DNA of 64,000 nucleotides from JBDTSW01 sp963799815 (GCA_963799815.1 CAWCYG010000006.1:248001-312000), one strand, 5' to 3'; counted from the first letter of the stretch, positions 16,191 through 25,867 are shown. The notes: generated by a model not told the origin, from the letters alone. Numbers and translations: made by a program.

Positions 16191-16958
16191 CTAACCCTCG
16201 TGCCAGGGCGTCAGGATCCGGGGGCCGTCCTCGGTCACGGCGACCGTGAACTCGAAGTGGGCCGCGAGCGAGCCGTCGGTCGAGTAGACGGCCCAGTTGT
16301 CGCCGCCGACACGCACCTCGGGGCCGCCGGCGTTCACCATCGGCTCGATCGCGAGCACCATGCCCGGCTCGAGCTTCGGGCCACGGCCCGGCTCGCCGAA
16401 GTTGGGGATCTGCGGGTCCTCGTGCATGTCGCGACCGATGCCGTGCCCGACGAGCGACCGGATGATCGAGAGGCCCTCGATCTCGACGGTGCGCTGGATC
16501 GCATGAGAGACGTCGCCGAGGTGGTTGCCGGGCTTCGCCTCGGCGATTCCAGCGTGCAGGGCTGCCTCGGTGACCTCGAGGAGCTTTTGCGCATCCTCGG
16601 AGATGGGGCCGACCGGCACGGTCAGCGCGGCGTCGGCGACCCACCCGTCCTTGGTGACGCCGACATCGAGCGAGATCAGGTCGCCGCGGCCGAGCTCGTA
16701 CGAGCCGGGAATCCCGTGCACGACCATCGAGTTCGGCGACGCGCAGATCGAGCCCGGGAAGCCGCGGTAGCCCTTGAAGCTGGCCGTGGCATCCTGAGAG
16801 GCGATGTAGCGCTCGGCGACCGAGTCGAGCTCGGCGGTGGTCACGCCCGGCCGGCACTTGGAGCGCAGCATCAACAGGCACCGGGCCTGAATGGTGCCGG
16901 CAGCCGCCATCCGCTCGACCTCGTCGGGTGACTTGACAATGATTCCGCCGCGGTACAT
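16191..16958 (-). CDS. map: Type I methionine aminopeptidase
   Basis: This 255-residue enzyme removes the initiator Met from nascent proteins. The five metal ligands are in place: SLDVGVTKDGWVADAA (Asp, Asp), GHGIGRDMHEDPQIPN (His), and the C-terminal Glu pair in MVLAIEPMV and HFEFTVAVTEDGP. It lies 59 nt after adk, but TAGCCT 7 nt before the ATG suggests an additional leaderless promoter. It is followed by the VOC gene, not infA. Confidence 0.97.
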   Translation of the reverse strand: MYRGGIIVKSPDEVERMAAAGTIQARCLLMLRSKCRPGVTTAELDSVAERYIASQDATASFKGYRGFPGSICASPNSMVVHGIPGSYELGRGDLISLDVGVTKDGWVADAALTVPVGPISEDAQKLLEVTEAALHAGIAEAKPGNHLGDVSHAIQRTVEIEGLSIIRSLVGHGIGRDMHEDPQIPNFGEPGRGPKLEPGMVLAIEPMVNAGGPEVRVGGDNWAVYSTDGSLAAHFEFTVAVTEDGPRILTPWHEG

Positions 16959-16965
16959 GGCGATG

Positions 16966-16971
16966 AGGCTA
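16966..16971 (-). promoter_or_regulatory. -10 hexamer TAGCCT of map
   Basis: On the minus strand TAGCCT ends 7 nt before the ATG at 16958. Confidence 0.4.
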
Positions 16972-17017
16972 GCGGGACGTCCCGCCCGCGGACCGGGCGC
17001 CGAATCGGCTGCGCGGC

Positions 17018-17692
17018 CTAGAGCTCTTCCTCCATCCGCAGCGTCGCGAGGAGCGCCCGGATCCGGTCCGAGACCTCGTCTTGAGACCGAGCGCCGTCCA
17101 CCCGCTTCAGCAGCCCGCGCCCCTCGTAGAACGGCACGAGCGGGTCGGCGGTCTTCTCGTGATACTCGCGAAGGCGGTGCTCGATCACGTCGGGCTTGTC
17201 GTCATCGCGAACGATGAGCTGGGCACCGCAGACGTCGCAGATGCCCTCGTTTTTCGGGGGATCGAAGTCCACGTGAAAGACGTGACCGTTGGGACAGCTC
17301 CGGCGCCCGCCAAGCCTGCGCACCAGCTCGTCATCCTCCACCTCGATCAGCACCGCCGCCGAAAGCTTGCGTCCGATCTGATCCAGCTTCACCTCGAGCG
17401 CCTCCGCCTGCGGCAGAGTGCGAGGAAAGCCGTCGAGGATGAACCCGTCCTCGGCCTCCTTGCCCTCGATTCGCTCCGCGATCACGTCGACCATGAGCTC
17501 GTCTGGGGCGAAGTCGCCGCGGTCCATGTATTCCTTGACCTTCGCTCCGAGTTCGGTCTCCTCGCGGACCGCCGCACGCAGGATGTCGCCGGTGGCCCAG
17601 TAGGGAAGGTGGAAGTCCTCCTGCAGACGCTCACCCTGCGTGCCCTTGCCGGAGCCGGGCGGGCCTAGGAGAACGAGGTTCAGCTCAGACAT
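17018..17692 (-). CDS. adk: Adenylate kinase (long form with metal-type lid)
   Basis: This 224-residue enzyme interconverts ATP+AMP and 2 ADP. The P-loop is GPPGSGKGTQGERL, and the AMP site has DGFPRTLPQAE. The long lid carries CPNGH and, 17 residues later, CDVC. The first half of the lid is not the usual Cys-x2-Cys, so a Cys/His ligand set or a weakened site is likely. The gene lies between secY (36 nt) and map, with TAGGCT 9 nt before the ATG. Confidence 0.97.
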   Translation of the reverse strand: MSELNLVLLGPPGSGKGTQGERLQEDFHLPYWATGDILRAAVREETELGAKVKEYMDRGDFAPDELMVDVIAERIEGKEAEDGFILDGFPRTLPQAEALEVKLDQIGRKLSAAVLIEVEDDELVRRLGGRRSCPNGHVFHVDFDPPKNEGICDVCGAQLIVRDDDKPDVIEHRLREYHEKTADPLVPFYEGRGLLKRVDGARSQDEVSDRIRALLATLRMEEEL

Positions 17693-17701
17693 GGGGCGGG
17701 G

Positions 17702-17707
17702 AGCCTA
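17702..17707 (-). promoter_or_regulatory. -10 hexamer TAGGCT of adk
   Basis: On the minus strand TAGGCT ends 9 nt before the ATG at 17692, inside the secY-adk gap. Confidence 0.35.
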
Positions 17708-17728
17708 AAGAACCCCGGCAGGCCGTGC

Positions 17729-19003
17729 CTATTTCAAGAACCCTTCGTAGTTGCGCATCATGAGCTGCGCCTCGAGCTGCTTCACGGTGTCGAGGGCGAC
17801 GCCCACCACGATCAGGATCGAGGTGCCTCCGAAGAAGAAGTTGGCGGAGGTCTGGTTGATCAGGATCGTCGGCAGCGCCGCGACAGCGCCGAGGTAGAGC
17901 GCTCCTGGGAACGTGAGCCTGGAGAGGATCCGGTCCAGGTATTCGGCGGTAGGTCGCCCGGGTCTTACGCCGGGGATGAAGCCCCCGTACTTCTTCAGGT
18001 TGTCGGCCTGGTCGACCGGGTTGAACGTGACCGCCGTGTAGAAGTAGGTGAAGATCACGATGAAGAAGACCTCGCCGACCACGTAGGCCCAGCCGTTGGG
18101 GCTGAAGAAGGCGGCGAAGTCGAGGGCAGCCGGGGTATTGATGAGCTGGCCGATCGTCGGCGGGAAGGCCATGATCGAGGCGGCGAAGATCACGGGGATG
18201 ACGCCGGCCATGTTCACGCGCAGCGGCAGATAGGTCGAGCCCCCCGTGGTCATCCGACGCCCGACGACGCGCTTGGCGTACTGCACCGGGATGCGCCGCT
18301 GACCCTCCTGCACGAAGACGATTCCGACGATCACGGCGAGCGCGACGAAGGGCATCATCACGACGAAGACCTGATCCGGGTTGGTCCACCAGGAGGCGAT
18401 GCCGCCGGGCAGCCCGGCGGCGATCGAGGCGAAGATCATCAGTGAGATGCCGTTGCCGATCCCGCGCTGGGTGATCAGCTCGCCAAGCCACATGAGGAGC
18501 GTGCAGCCCGCGGTGAGCGAGATCACAACCAAGAAGACGGTCCCGAAGGTTGCGTTGGCGCCGAGCGGGCTGACGCCGCCGGAAAACGAGGAGGACTGGA
18601 AGAGCGCGACGTACCCGGCCGACTGCGCGAACGCGAGCCCGACCGTCAGATAGCGCGTGTACTGAGTGATCTTCTGCTGACCGACCTCGCCCTCCTTCTG
18701 CAGGCGCTCCAGCGCCGGCACGACCACCGTCAAGAGCTGCAGGATGATCGAGGCGGTGATGTAGGGCATGATCCCGAGCGCGAACAGGCTCAGCCGGGAG
18801 AGGCTCCCGCCCGAGAAGAGGTTCAGGAAGCCGAGGATGTTGGACCCGGCGAACTGGTCGCCGAGCGACTCAACCGCTGCGACGTCGACGCCGGGTGCGG
18901 GGATGTAGGCGCCGAGGCGGTAGAGGGCCAGCATCGCCGCCGTGAACAGCAGCTTGCGGCGGATCTCCGGGATCGCGAAGGCGTTTGCGATCGTCTGGAG
19001 CAA
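17729..19003 (-). CDS. secY: Preprotein translocase subunit SecY
   Basis: This 424-residue channel subunit of SecYEG has ten expected TM helices. Signature stretches are LNLFSGGSLSRLSLFALGIMP (plug and TM2 region), GIGNGISLMIF, and the cytoplasmic loop QEGQRRIPVQYAKR. It ends RNYEGFLK. It is in the spc operon, 3 nt after rplO. SecE is encoded at 48473-49027. Confidence 0.98.
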   Translation of the reverse strand: MLQTIANAFAIPEIRRKLLFTAAMLALYRLGAYIPAPGVDVAAVESLGDQFAGSNILGFLNLFSGGSLSRLSLFALGIMPYITASIILQLLTVVVPALERLQKEGEVGQQKITQYTRYLTVGLAFAQSAGYVALFQSSSFSGGVSPLGANATFGTVFLVVISLTAGCTLLMWLGELITQRGIGNGISLMIFASIAAGLPGGIASWWTNPDQVFVVMMPFVALAVIVGIVFVQEGQRRIPVQYAKRVVGRRMTTGGSTYLPLRVNMAGVIPVIFAASIMAFPPTIGQLINTPAALDFAAFFSPNGWAYVVGEVFFIVIFTYFYTAVTFNPVDQADNLKKYGGFIPGVRPGRPTAEYLDRILSRLTFPGALYLGAVAALPTILINQTSANFFFGGTSILIVVGVALDTVKQLEAQLMMRNYEGFLK

Positions 19004-19006
19004 GAG

Positions 19007-19534
19007 CTACTCCGGTTGCTCGCCGCGGCCCGCGGCCGGGCCCGCCGGAATCACCTCGGCGGTGCCGCCAGCGGCCTCGATCTTCTCGCGCGCGGAGGCG
19101 CTGAAGGCGTGAGCGCGAACTGTGAGCTTCTTCGAGACGTCGCCACGTCCGAGCACCTTGACCGGATGCCGGCGCTTTGCGAGGCCCGCCGCGCGCAGGG
19201 TCTCCGGGGTGACCTCCTCGCCCGACTTGAAGCGGTCATTCAGATCGCCGAGGTTCACCGGCTGGGTGTGTGTTCGGAAGGGCTCGAAGGGCATCGACAT
19301 CTTCTTGTTCGGCCCGCGGAGCTTGCGCATCCGCATGTGGATCGGGTTCTGCCCGCCCTCGTAGTTGAGCTTGCGCTTTGAGCCAGAGCGCGCGCCATAG
19401 CCCTTGTGGCCACGGCCCGCCGTCTTGCCCTGGCCCGAGCCCTCGCCCCGGCCGATGCGCTTGCGCGGACGCCGCGAGCCGGGCTTCGGGCGCACGCTGT
19501 GAAGGTTGATCTCTTCCGGGTCGAGCCTCGCCAT
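19007..19534 (-). CDS. rplO: 50S ribosomal protein L15
   Basis: This 175-residue protein has the basic, Gly-rich N-terminus typical of L15 (RKRIGRGEGSGQGKTAGRGH), then LRGPNKKMSMPFEPFR and the C-terminal globular part with VTVRAHAFS-like spacing. The ATG overlaps the rpmD stop by one base (TGATG). The C-terminal tail is mildly extended (PAGPAAGRGEQPE). Confidence 0.97.
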   Translation of the reverse strand: MARLDPEEINLHSVRPKPGSRRPRKRIGRGEGSGQGKTAGRGHKGYGARSGSKRKLNYEGGQNPIHMRMRKLRGPNKKMSMPFEPFRTHTQPVNLGDLNDRFKSGEEVTPETLRAAGLAKRRHPVKVLGRGDVSKKLTVRAHAFSASAREKIEAAGGTAEVIPAGPAAGRGEQPE

Positions 19535-19722
19535 CAGCGCTTGCCGTCCTTCTCGACCGACACCAGGTGCGAGACCACGCGCAGCATGCCGTCGAGCTGG
19601 GGGGTCTCGGTCATCGTCGATTCGCGCCCGATCCGGCCGAGCTTGAGCGAGCGCAGCGTGTCGCGCTGCGCCGGCGAGGCGCCGTTGGACGAGCGGATCT
19701 GCCTGAGCTTTAGCTCGCTCAT
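19534..19722 (-). CDS. rpmD: 50S ribosomal protein L30
   Basis: This 62-residue protein has LRQIRSSNGASPAQRDTLRS and LGRIGRESTMTETPQLDGML, which are the L30 core. It is coupled at both ends: its ATG overlaps the rpsE stop as ATGA, and its stop overlaps the rplO start. Confidence 0.97.
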   Translation of the reverse strand: MSELKLRQIRSSNGASPAQRDTLRSLKLGRIGRESTMTETPQLDGMLRVVSHLVSVEKDGKR

Positions 19723-20372
19723 GACGCGGGCTCTTCGGCAGCCGGCTCGGTCGCCGCGCCCTCATCCTGTGATGGCTCGGCGGCGACCGCCTCAGGCGTG
19801 ACCGCCTCGGCATCGCCCTCGCTCACCGTTTCCTTGGCCCCGTTCTCCTTGTGGATCCCGAGGACCTGGTTGACGGAGAGGCCACGCAGCTTCGCCACCT
19901 GCTCGGGACGGCGCAAGCCCGTGAGGCCCTCCATCGTCGCCTTCACGAGATTGATCGGGTTCTGCGTACCGATCGACTTCGAGAGCACGTCGCGGATGCC
20001 CGCGAGCTCCAGCACGGCCCGCACGCCCCCACCGGCGATCACGCCCGTACCCGGGCTCGCCGGGCGCAGCACCACGTGGCCGGCTCCGTAGCGTCCGATG
20101 GTCCGATGCGGAATGGTCTGCCCGTACTTGGGGATCCGCACGAGGCTCTTGCGGGCGTTCTCGACGGCCTTTTGGATCGCCAGCGGGACCTCGCGAGCCT
20201 TGCCGTAGCCGATCCCAACCACGGAATCCTCGTCGCCGACGGCGACGAGCGCGGTAAACGAAAAGCGCCGGCCGCCCTTGACGACCTTGGCCACGCGGTT
20301 GATCTCGATCACGCGCTCCTGCAGGTCCATGCCCTGCGGGCTAACGGATTCTGGCTCTACGTTGCGGGTCAT
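19719..20372 (-). CDS. rpsE: 30S ribosomal protein S5 with acidic C-terminal tail
   Basis: This 217-residue protein is involved in decoding fidelity and mRNA helicase activity at the entry site. The core has RVIEINRVAKVVKGGRRFSF, GIGYGKAREVPLAIQKA and the S5 fold ending near VNQVLGIHKE. Some 40 residues of Glu/Ala-rich tail follow, beyond the usual end. The start is ATG 20372. Confidence 0.97.
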   Translation of the reverse strand: MTRNVEPESVSPQGMDLQERVIEINRVAKVVKGGRRFSFTALVAVGDEDSVVGIGYGKAREVPLAIQKAVENARKSLVRIPKYGQTIPHRTIGRYGAGHVVLRPASPGTGVIAGGGVRAVLELAGIRDVLSKSIGTQNPINLVKATMEGLTGLRRPEQVAKLRGLSVNQVLGIHKENGAKETVSEGDAEAVTPEAVAAEPSQDEGAATEPAAEEPAS

Positions 20373-20418
20373 CGGGCGATCAGGGTAGAGGGTCGGTTGT
20401 GCGTGCCTGCGGCGCGCA

Positions 20419-20772
20419 CTAGAACTCCAGGCCGCCCTCGCGGGCGCCCTCGGCGAGCGCTTTGACGAGGCCGTGGTAGCGGTAGCCGCCGCGGTCGAAG
20501 ATGCAGGTCTCGACCCCGGCCTGCTTGGCGCGGTCGGCGAGCAGCTCGCCCGCCTTCTTCGCCTGCTCGGCACGATCGAGGTCGCGCAGCTCCGGCTCGA
20601 TCCATCCGACCGCGGCGACGGTGTGACCGCTCGCGTCGTCGATGAGCTGGGCGAACACGCCCCGGTTGGAGCGAAAGACCGACAGGCGCGGCCGCTCGGC
20701 CGAGCCACGCACCTTCGCGCGAACGCGGCGGCGGCGGCGCAAGCGCTTTTGTCCTTTGGTCTGAACGGCCAT
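20419..20772 (-). CDS. rplR: 50S ribosomal protein L18
   Basis: This 117-residue 5S rRNA-binding protein has a basic N-terminal run, RPRLSVFRSNRGVFAQLIDD, and CIFDRGGYRYHGLVKALAEGAR, the conserved end. It follows rplF by 2 nt and precedes rpsE by 46 nt. Confidence 0.98.
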   Translation of the reverse strand: MAVQTKGQKRLRRRRRVRAKVRGSAERPRLSVFRSNRGVFAQLIDDASGHTVAAVGWIEPELRDLDRAEQAKKAGELLADRAKQAGVETCIFDRGGYRYHGLVKALAEGAREGGLEF

Positions 20773-20774
20773 GC

Positions 20775-21308
20775 CTACGCTCTCTTCCCGACCTTGCGGC
20801 GGACCTGCTCGCCGGCATAGCGAATGCCCTTGCCCTTGTAGGGCTCCGGGGGCCGGACACGGCGGATCCGTGCCGCCGTCTCGCCCACGAGCTGCTTGTC
20901 GATTCCCTTGACGATGATCTGCGTGGGCTGCGGCACCTCGAACTCGATCCCGTCAGGAGCGGGCATCGAGATCGGGTGGGAGTAGCCGACGCTCAGCTCC
21001 AGCGACTTGCCCTGCAGGCGCGCGCGGTAGCCGACGCCCTGGATCTCAAGGGTCTTTACGAAGCCGTCAGTGACCCCTTCGACCATGTTCGCGATCAGGC
21101 TGCGGGTGAGCCCGTGCAAAGCTCGATGGGGGGCGCGGTCAGTGGGCCGGGCCACGGTCAGGGTGGAGTCCTCGACCTTCACGTCCATGTCCGAGCTGAC
21201 GGCCTGAATCAGCTCGCCCTTGGGCCCGTTCACGGACACGCGGCCAGGCCCGACGTCGACGGTTACGCCCTCGGGGATCTGCACGGGCTGCTTGCCGATG
21301 CGACTCAC
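20775..21308 (-). CDS. rplF: 50S ribosomal protein L6
   Basis: This 177-residue protein has the duplicated L6 fold: MSRIGKQPVQIPEGVTVDV at the start, and RIRRVRPPEPYKGKGIRYA, the diagnostic C-terminal motif. It follows rpsH after a 71-nt gap that shows no gene. Confidence 0.98.
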   Translation of the reverse strand: MSRIGKQPVQIPEGVTVDVGPGRVSVNGPKGELIQAVSSDMDVKVEDSTLTVARPTDRAPHRALHGLTRSLIANMVEGVTDGFVKTLEIQGVGYRARLQGKSLELSVGYSHPISMPAPDGIEFEVPQPTQIIVKGIDKQLVGETAARIRRVRPPEPYKGKGIRYAGEQVRRKVGKRA

Positions 21309-21379
21309 AGACCACCTGCGGCGGCTTTGCCGCCTGACACGCTCGTTTCGAGGCTACGGCCTCTCATCAAACCCAGTCC

Positions 21380-21781
21380 TCACCACACGTAGGCGACGAC
21401 CTCGCCGCCTACGCCCTGCTGTTTTGCCTCGTGGCCGGTCATGACGCCCGAGGAGGACGAGATGATCGCCGTGCCCATGCCGCCCTGCACGCGCGGGACC
21501 TCATCGCCGGAGACGTAGCGGCGGCGACCGGGCCGCGAGACGCGGCGCAGGCCGGCGATCACGGGGCGCCGCTCCTCGGTGTACTTGAGCTCGACCTTGA
21601 TCACCTCGCCGACCGCGGTCGGCTCGACGCTGAATCCCTTGATGTAGCCCTGCTCGGCGAGGATCCGCGACATCTCGCGCTTCAGCTTCGAAGCGGGGAT
21701 CTCGACCTCGGTGTGCTGGGCGGCGAGCCCGTTGCGCACGCGGGTCAGGTAGTCGGAAACTGGATCGGTGACGACGCTCAT
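21380..21781 (-). CDS. rpsH: 30S ribosomal protein S8
   Basis: This 133-residue protein is the usual spc-operon autoregulator in enterobacteria. It opens DPVSDYLTRVRNGLAAQH and ends with the GGEVVAYVW signature. SRPGRRRYVSGDEVPRVQGG and GTAIISSSSGVMTGHEAK are conserved. It lies 13 nt after rpsN. Confidence 0.98.
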   Translation of the reverse strand: MSVVTDPVSDYLTRVRNGLAAQHTEVEIPASKLKREMSRILAEQGYIKGFSVEPTAVGEVIKVELKYTEERRPVIAGLRRVSRPGRRRYVSGDEVPRVQGGMGTAIISSSSGVMTGHEAKQQGVGGEVVAYVW

Positions 21782-21794
21782 CGGAGTTCCTTGC

Positions 21795-21980
21795 TTACCA
21801 GGAGGACTTCGTCAGGCCGGGGATATGACCGTTGTGTGCGGCCTCGCGCAGACACAGACGGCAGAGGCCGAACTTGCGGTAATACGCGCGCGGGCGACCG
21901 CACCGCCGGCAGCGGTTGTGCGCCCTGGTCTTGTACTTGGGCTTGCGCCCCTGTTTCACGATCTTCGATGTCTTCGCCAT
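21795..21980 (-). CDS. rpsN: 30S ribosomal protein S14 type Z
   Basis: This 61-residue zinc form has four cysteines in CRRC and CRLC, spaced as in rpsZ/rpsN1 of actinobacteria and Bacillus. It starts MAKTSKIVKQ and ends GLTKSSW. It follows rplE by 8 nt. Confidence 0.97.
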   Translation of the reverse strand: MAKTSKIVKQGRKPKYKTRAHNRCRRCGRPRAYYRKFGLCRLCLREAAHNGHIPGLTKSSW

Positions 21981-21988
21981 CTCGGTCT

Positions 21989-22804
21989 CTACTCGTTTCC
22001 TTCGCTGCCTGATTCGCCGGCGCCTTCGGTGGGCTCGCCGCCGCCTTCGCCCTCCTCGCCCTCTTCTTCCTCTTCCCTGACGGGCTTGGCGTAGGCCTCT
22101 GGGTTCTCGGCCTTGAGCTGCTCGAGGGCGGCGGCCTCGGCCTCGGCCCGCAGACGGGCCTCTTCCTTGCGCCGCTCCTCCTCCTCCTCGGCGTCCGCCA
22201 CGTCCTCGGTCCCCGGACGTCCCTCCTCAGAGAATGGCATGCCGAGCGCCAAAAGCAGCTCGAAGCCCTCCTCATCGGTCTTCGCGCTGGTCGCGATCGT
22301 GACGTCGAGCCCGCGCACCTCGTCGATCGAGTCGTAGTCGATCTCGGGGAAGATCAGCTGCTCGCGGACACCCATCGAGTAGTTGCCCCGTCCATCGAAC
22401 GAACGTGGATTGAGCCCGCGGAAGTCGCGGATGCGCGGGATCGCGATCGTGATCAGCCTGTCGAGGAACTCAAACATGCGAGCGCCGCGGAGCGTCACGG
22501 CAACCCCGACGGGCATTCCCTCGCGGAGCTTGAAGTTCGCGATCGACTTGCGGGCGCGGCGCACGTTCGGGTGCTGACCCGCGATCGTGGCGAGCTGCTC
22601 GGTCGCGGCCTCGAGGACCGGCGTCGACTGCTTCGCGTCGCCGACGCCCATGTTGAGGCCGATCTTGACCAGGCGCGGGACCTCCATCGGATTGCCGTAG
22701 GAGAACTTCTTGGTGAGCGCGGGCACCACCTCGGACTCGTAGCGCTCGCGCAGACGCGGCGGCGGGGCCGCGCGCTGGGACTCTGGGACTGTCGCTGATT
22801 CCAC
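21989..22804 (-). CDS. rplE: 50S ribosomal protein L5 with C-terminal acidic extension
   Basis: The normal L5 body (about 190 residues, binding 5S rRNA) has VPRLVKIGLNMGVGDAKQ, LREGMPVGVAVTLRGARM and RDFRGLNPRSFDGRGNYSMG. After the usual end (LLALGMPFSEE), about 80 further residues follow, rich in Glu, Arg, Ala and Gly, ending in a poly-Glu/Gly segment. The total of 271 residues is well above the usual 180-190. Confidence 0.96.
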   Translation of the reverse strand: MESATVPESQRAAPPPRLRERYESEVVPALTKKFSYGNPMEVPRLVKIGLNMGVGDAKQSTPVLEAATEQLATIAGQHPNVRRARKSIANFKLREGMPVGVAVTLRGARMFEFLDRLITIAIPRIRDFRGLNPRSFDGRGNYSMGVREQLIFPEIDYDSIDEVRGLDVTIATSAKTDEEGFELLLALGMPFSEEGRPGTEDVADAEEEEERRKEEARLRAEAEAAALEQLKAENPEAYAKPVREEEEEGEEGEGGGEPTEGAGESGSEGNE

Positions 22805-22818
22805 TGGGGTGCCTTCGT

Positions 22819-23160
22819 CTAGTCGATCGATTTGTCGGTGCGCTTCGAGTAGCGCTGGCGCTTGCCGTCGTCGCCGCTGCGAATGCCGACGCGAGTGGGC
22901 TTGTTGTCGGACGGGTCGACGAGCATCACGTTCGAGACGTCGATCGGGCCCTCCTTCTCGATGATCCCGCCCGCCTCGCCGCCGCGCTGGGTGTCCTTAA
23001 CCGAGCGCGGCCGCTGGTGGCGCTTCACGATATTGAGGCCCTCGACGTAGACGCGGCGGCGCCCCGGTTCCGTCCGGACCACTCGTCCCGTCTTTCCCTT
23101 GTCCTTGCCGGCGGTGATGAGCACGTGGTCATCGCGCCGGACTCGCATCGACTTACTCAT
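22819..23160 (-). CDS. rplX: 50S ribosomal protein L24
   Basis: This 113-residue assembly initiator has a KOW motif HVLITAGKDKGKTGRVVRTE near the start, then GLNIVKRHQRPRSVKDTQRG. It is 3 nt after rplN. Confidence 0.98.
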   Translation of the reverse strand: MSKSMRVRRDDHVLITAGKDKGKTGRVVRTEPGRRRVYVEGLNIVKRHQRPRSVKDTQRGGEAGGIIEKEGPIDVSNVMLVDPSDNKPTRVGIRSGDDGKRQRYSKRTDKSID

Positions 23161-23163
23161 CGT

Positions 23164-23532
23164 TCAGAGCACCTCCGGAGCGAGCGAGACGATGCGCATG
23201 AAGTTGCGGTCGCGGAGCTCGCGCGCGACGGGGCCGAAGATGCGAGTGCCGCGCGGCGCTCCCTGCGGGTCGATCAGCACGGCGGCGTTCTCGTCGAACG
23301 AGATGTATGTGCCGTCGGATCGGCCGAACTGCTTCCGCGTGCGCACAACCACGGCCTGAACGACCTCGCCCTTGCGCACGGCGCTGTGCGGCGTCGCCTG
23401 CTTCACGGTCGCCGTGATCACGTCGCCGACGCCCGCGTAGCGGCGGTGAGAGCCGCCCTTGACCCGGATGCACAGGATCTCTCGAGCGCCCGAGTTGTCG
23501 GCGACCTTGAGCTTTGTCTCCTGCTGGACCAC
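23164..23532 (-). CDS. rplN: 50S ribosomal protein L14
   Basis: This 122-residue protein starts MVQQETKLKVADNSGARE and contains CIRVKGGSHRRYAGVGD and RIFGPVARELRDRNFMRIVS. Length is standard. It follows rpsQ by 10 nt. Confidence 0.98.
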   Translation of the reverse strand: MVQQETKLKVADNSGAREILCIRVKGGSHRRYAGVGDVITATVKQATPHSAVRKGEVVQAVVVRTRKQFGRSDGTYISFDENAAVLIDPQGAPRGTRIFGPVARELRDRNFMRIVSLAPEVL

Positions 23533-23542
23533 GAACGGGCTC

Positions 23543-24277
23543 CTACCTCGCCTTCTCCACGATCTCGAGCAGGCGCCAGCGCTTTGTCTTCGAGAGGGGG
23601 CGCGTTTCGACGATGCGCACCGTGTCCCCCTCGCCCGCGGCGTTCTCGGCGTCGTGGGCGTGCAGCGTGGCGCTGCGGCGGACGACCTTTTCGTAGGTGG
23701 GGTGACGACGCGCGACCTCGATCTTCACCGTGATCGTCTTGTCCGCCTTCGTGGAGACGACCCGGCCCAAGCGGACCTTCTTCGGCCCCGGTGGGCGGTT
23801 GGCCGGAGGCGTCCCCTCGCGGGATTCCTCGGCGTGCTTCGCCCGCATGCGCTCGCGATAGCGCCGCCGGTTGGCGGCATTGTGGGCACGCGTCTCCACG
23901 CGCTCGCTGATGCGCTCTTCCACGCTGCGCTCAGGGAGCGGCTCGCCCGAGAAGGTGGAGCGCTCTCGCTTTCGCAGTTGCTTGGGAGCCAGCGTCTCTG
24001 CCGGCTCGACATCGTCGCTCGGGGCAGCAGCCGCTTCGGCGGCAGGCTCGGCCTCCTCGGCGGGACTCTCGTCCTCAGCCGGGGGCTCTTCGGCCGGGGC
24101 CTCCTCAGCAGGCGCCTCTTCCGCCGGGGCCTCTTCCGCAGATGCCTCTTCAGCAGGGGCCTCTTCAGCAGGGGCTTCCTCGGCAGGGGCCTCCGCGACC
24201 GCGTCGTCAGCGGCCTCGGGAGCGGCGTCGTCGGCCGTCTCTTCGCCTTCGTTCTCGGTCTTCTCTTCGTCTGCCAT
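23543..24277 (-). CDS. rpsQ: 30S ribosomal protein S17 with very long N-terminal extension
   Basis: The S17 core is the last 80 residues (from KKVRLGRVVSTKADKTITV to the end). It is preceded by about 164 extra residues. Roughly residues 25-75 are Glu/Ala/Pro pentapeptide repeats (EEAPA-like), followed by an Arg-rich linker. The frame is continuous, and ATG 24277 overlaps the rpmC stop as TGATG, which supports this start. An internal start closer to the core cannot be excluded. Confidence 0.93.
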   Translation of the reverse strand: MADEEKTENEGEETADDAAPEAADDAVAEAPAEEAPAEEAPAEEASAEEAPAEEAPAEEAPAEEPPAEDESPAEEAEPAAEAAAAPSDDVEPAETLAPKQLRKRERSTFSGEPLPERSVEERISERVETRAHNAANRRRYRERMRAKHAEESREGTPPANRPPGPKKVRLGRVVSTKADKTITVKIEVARRHPTYEKVVRRSATLHAHDAENAAGEGDTVRIVETRPLSKTKRWRLLEIVEKAR

Positions 24278-24489
24278 CAGGTCTTCAGTTCCTTGTTCAC
24301 GTCGATCCCGCGCTCGCGTGCGATCGTCAGAAGGCGGGCTACGTCTCGCCGCGACCCAGCCAGCCCGGCCGTGTTCTCGAGCTCGCCGGTCGCGTGCCGG
24401 AAGCGGAGGCTGAACGTCGCCTCGCGCGCCTCCTTGAGCGCTTGGACGAGGTCCTGGTCGGACAGCGCATGTGCATCGCCTGACTTCAT
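24277..24489 (-). CDS. rpmC: 50S ribosomal protein L29
   Basis: This 70-residue two-helix protein has ALKEAREATFSLRFRHATGELENT and the RRDVARLLTIARERG ending. It overlaps rplP by 4 nt (ATGA type) and rpsQ by one. Confidence 0.97.
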   Translation of the reverse strand: MKSGDAHALSDQDLVQALKEAREATFSLRFRHATGELENTAGLAGSRRDVARLLTIARERGIDVNKELKT

Positions 24490-24904
24490 CCGCCCGTCTC
24501 CTCGCGGCTCACGACCTTGGTCTTGATTGGGAGTTTGCTCCCGCCGAGGGTCATCGCCTCCTTGGCGAGGTCCTCAGAGACGCCGGCGAGCTCGAACATG
24601 ACGCGTCCCGGCTTCACCACCGCGACCCAGCCCTCCGGGTTGCCCTTGCCGGAGCCCATCCGGGTCTCAGCGGGCTTCTTGGTGATCGGCTTGTCGGGAA
24701 AGATGTTGATCCAGACCTTGCCGCCGCGCTTGATCTTGCGGGTCATCGCGACGCGGGCAGCCTCGATCTGGCGGTTCGTAACCCAACCGCGCTCGAGCGC
24801 CTTCAGCCCGTACTCGCCGAAGGCAACCGTGCTGCCTCCCTTGGTGTTACCGCGCCGGCGGCCGCGCATCTGCTTGCGGTACTTGACCCGCTTGGGCATC
24901 AGCA

Positions 24905-24905
<1 letters not shown>
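24486..24905 (-). CDS. rplP: 50S ribosomal protein L16
   Basis: This 139-residue protein near the peptidyl-transferase centre and A-site has MPKRVKYRKQMRGRRRG at the start and GKGNPEGWVAVVKPGRVMFE in the middle. ATG 24905 overlaps the rpsC stop by one base; ATG 24899 is an alternative. Confidence 0.98.

Positions 24906-25867
<962 letters not shown>

Noticed and set aside
24060..24200. Tandem repeat DNA resembling a minisatellite
   Set aside because: It is the coding sequence of the EEAPA-like pentads in S17 and keeps the frame. It is reported as a protein feature, not as a separate repeat.
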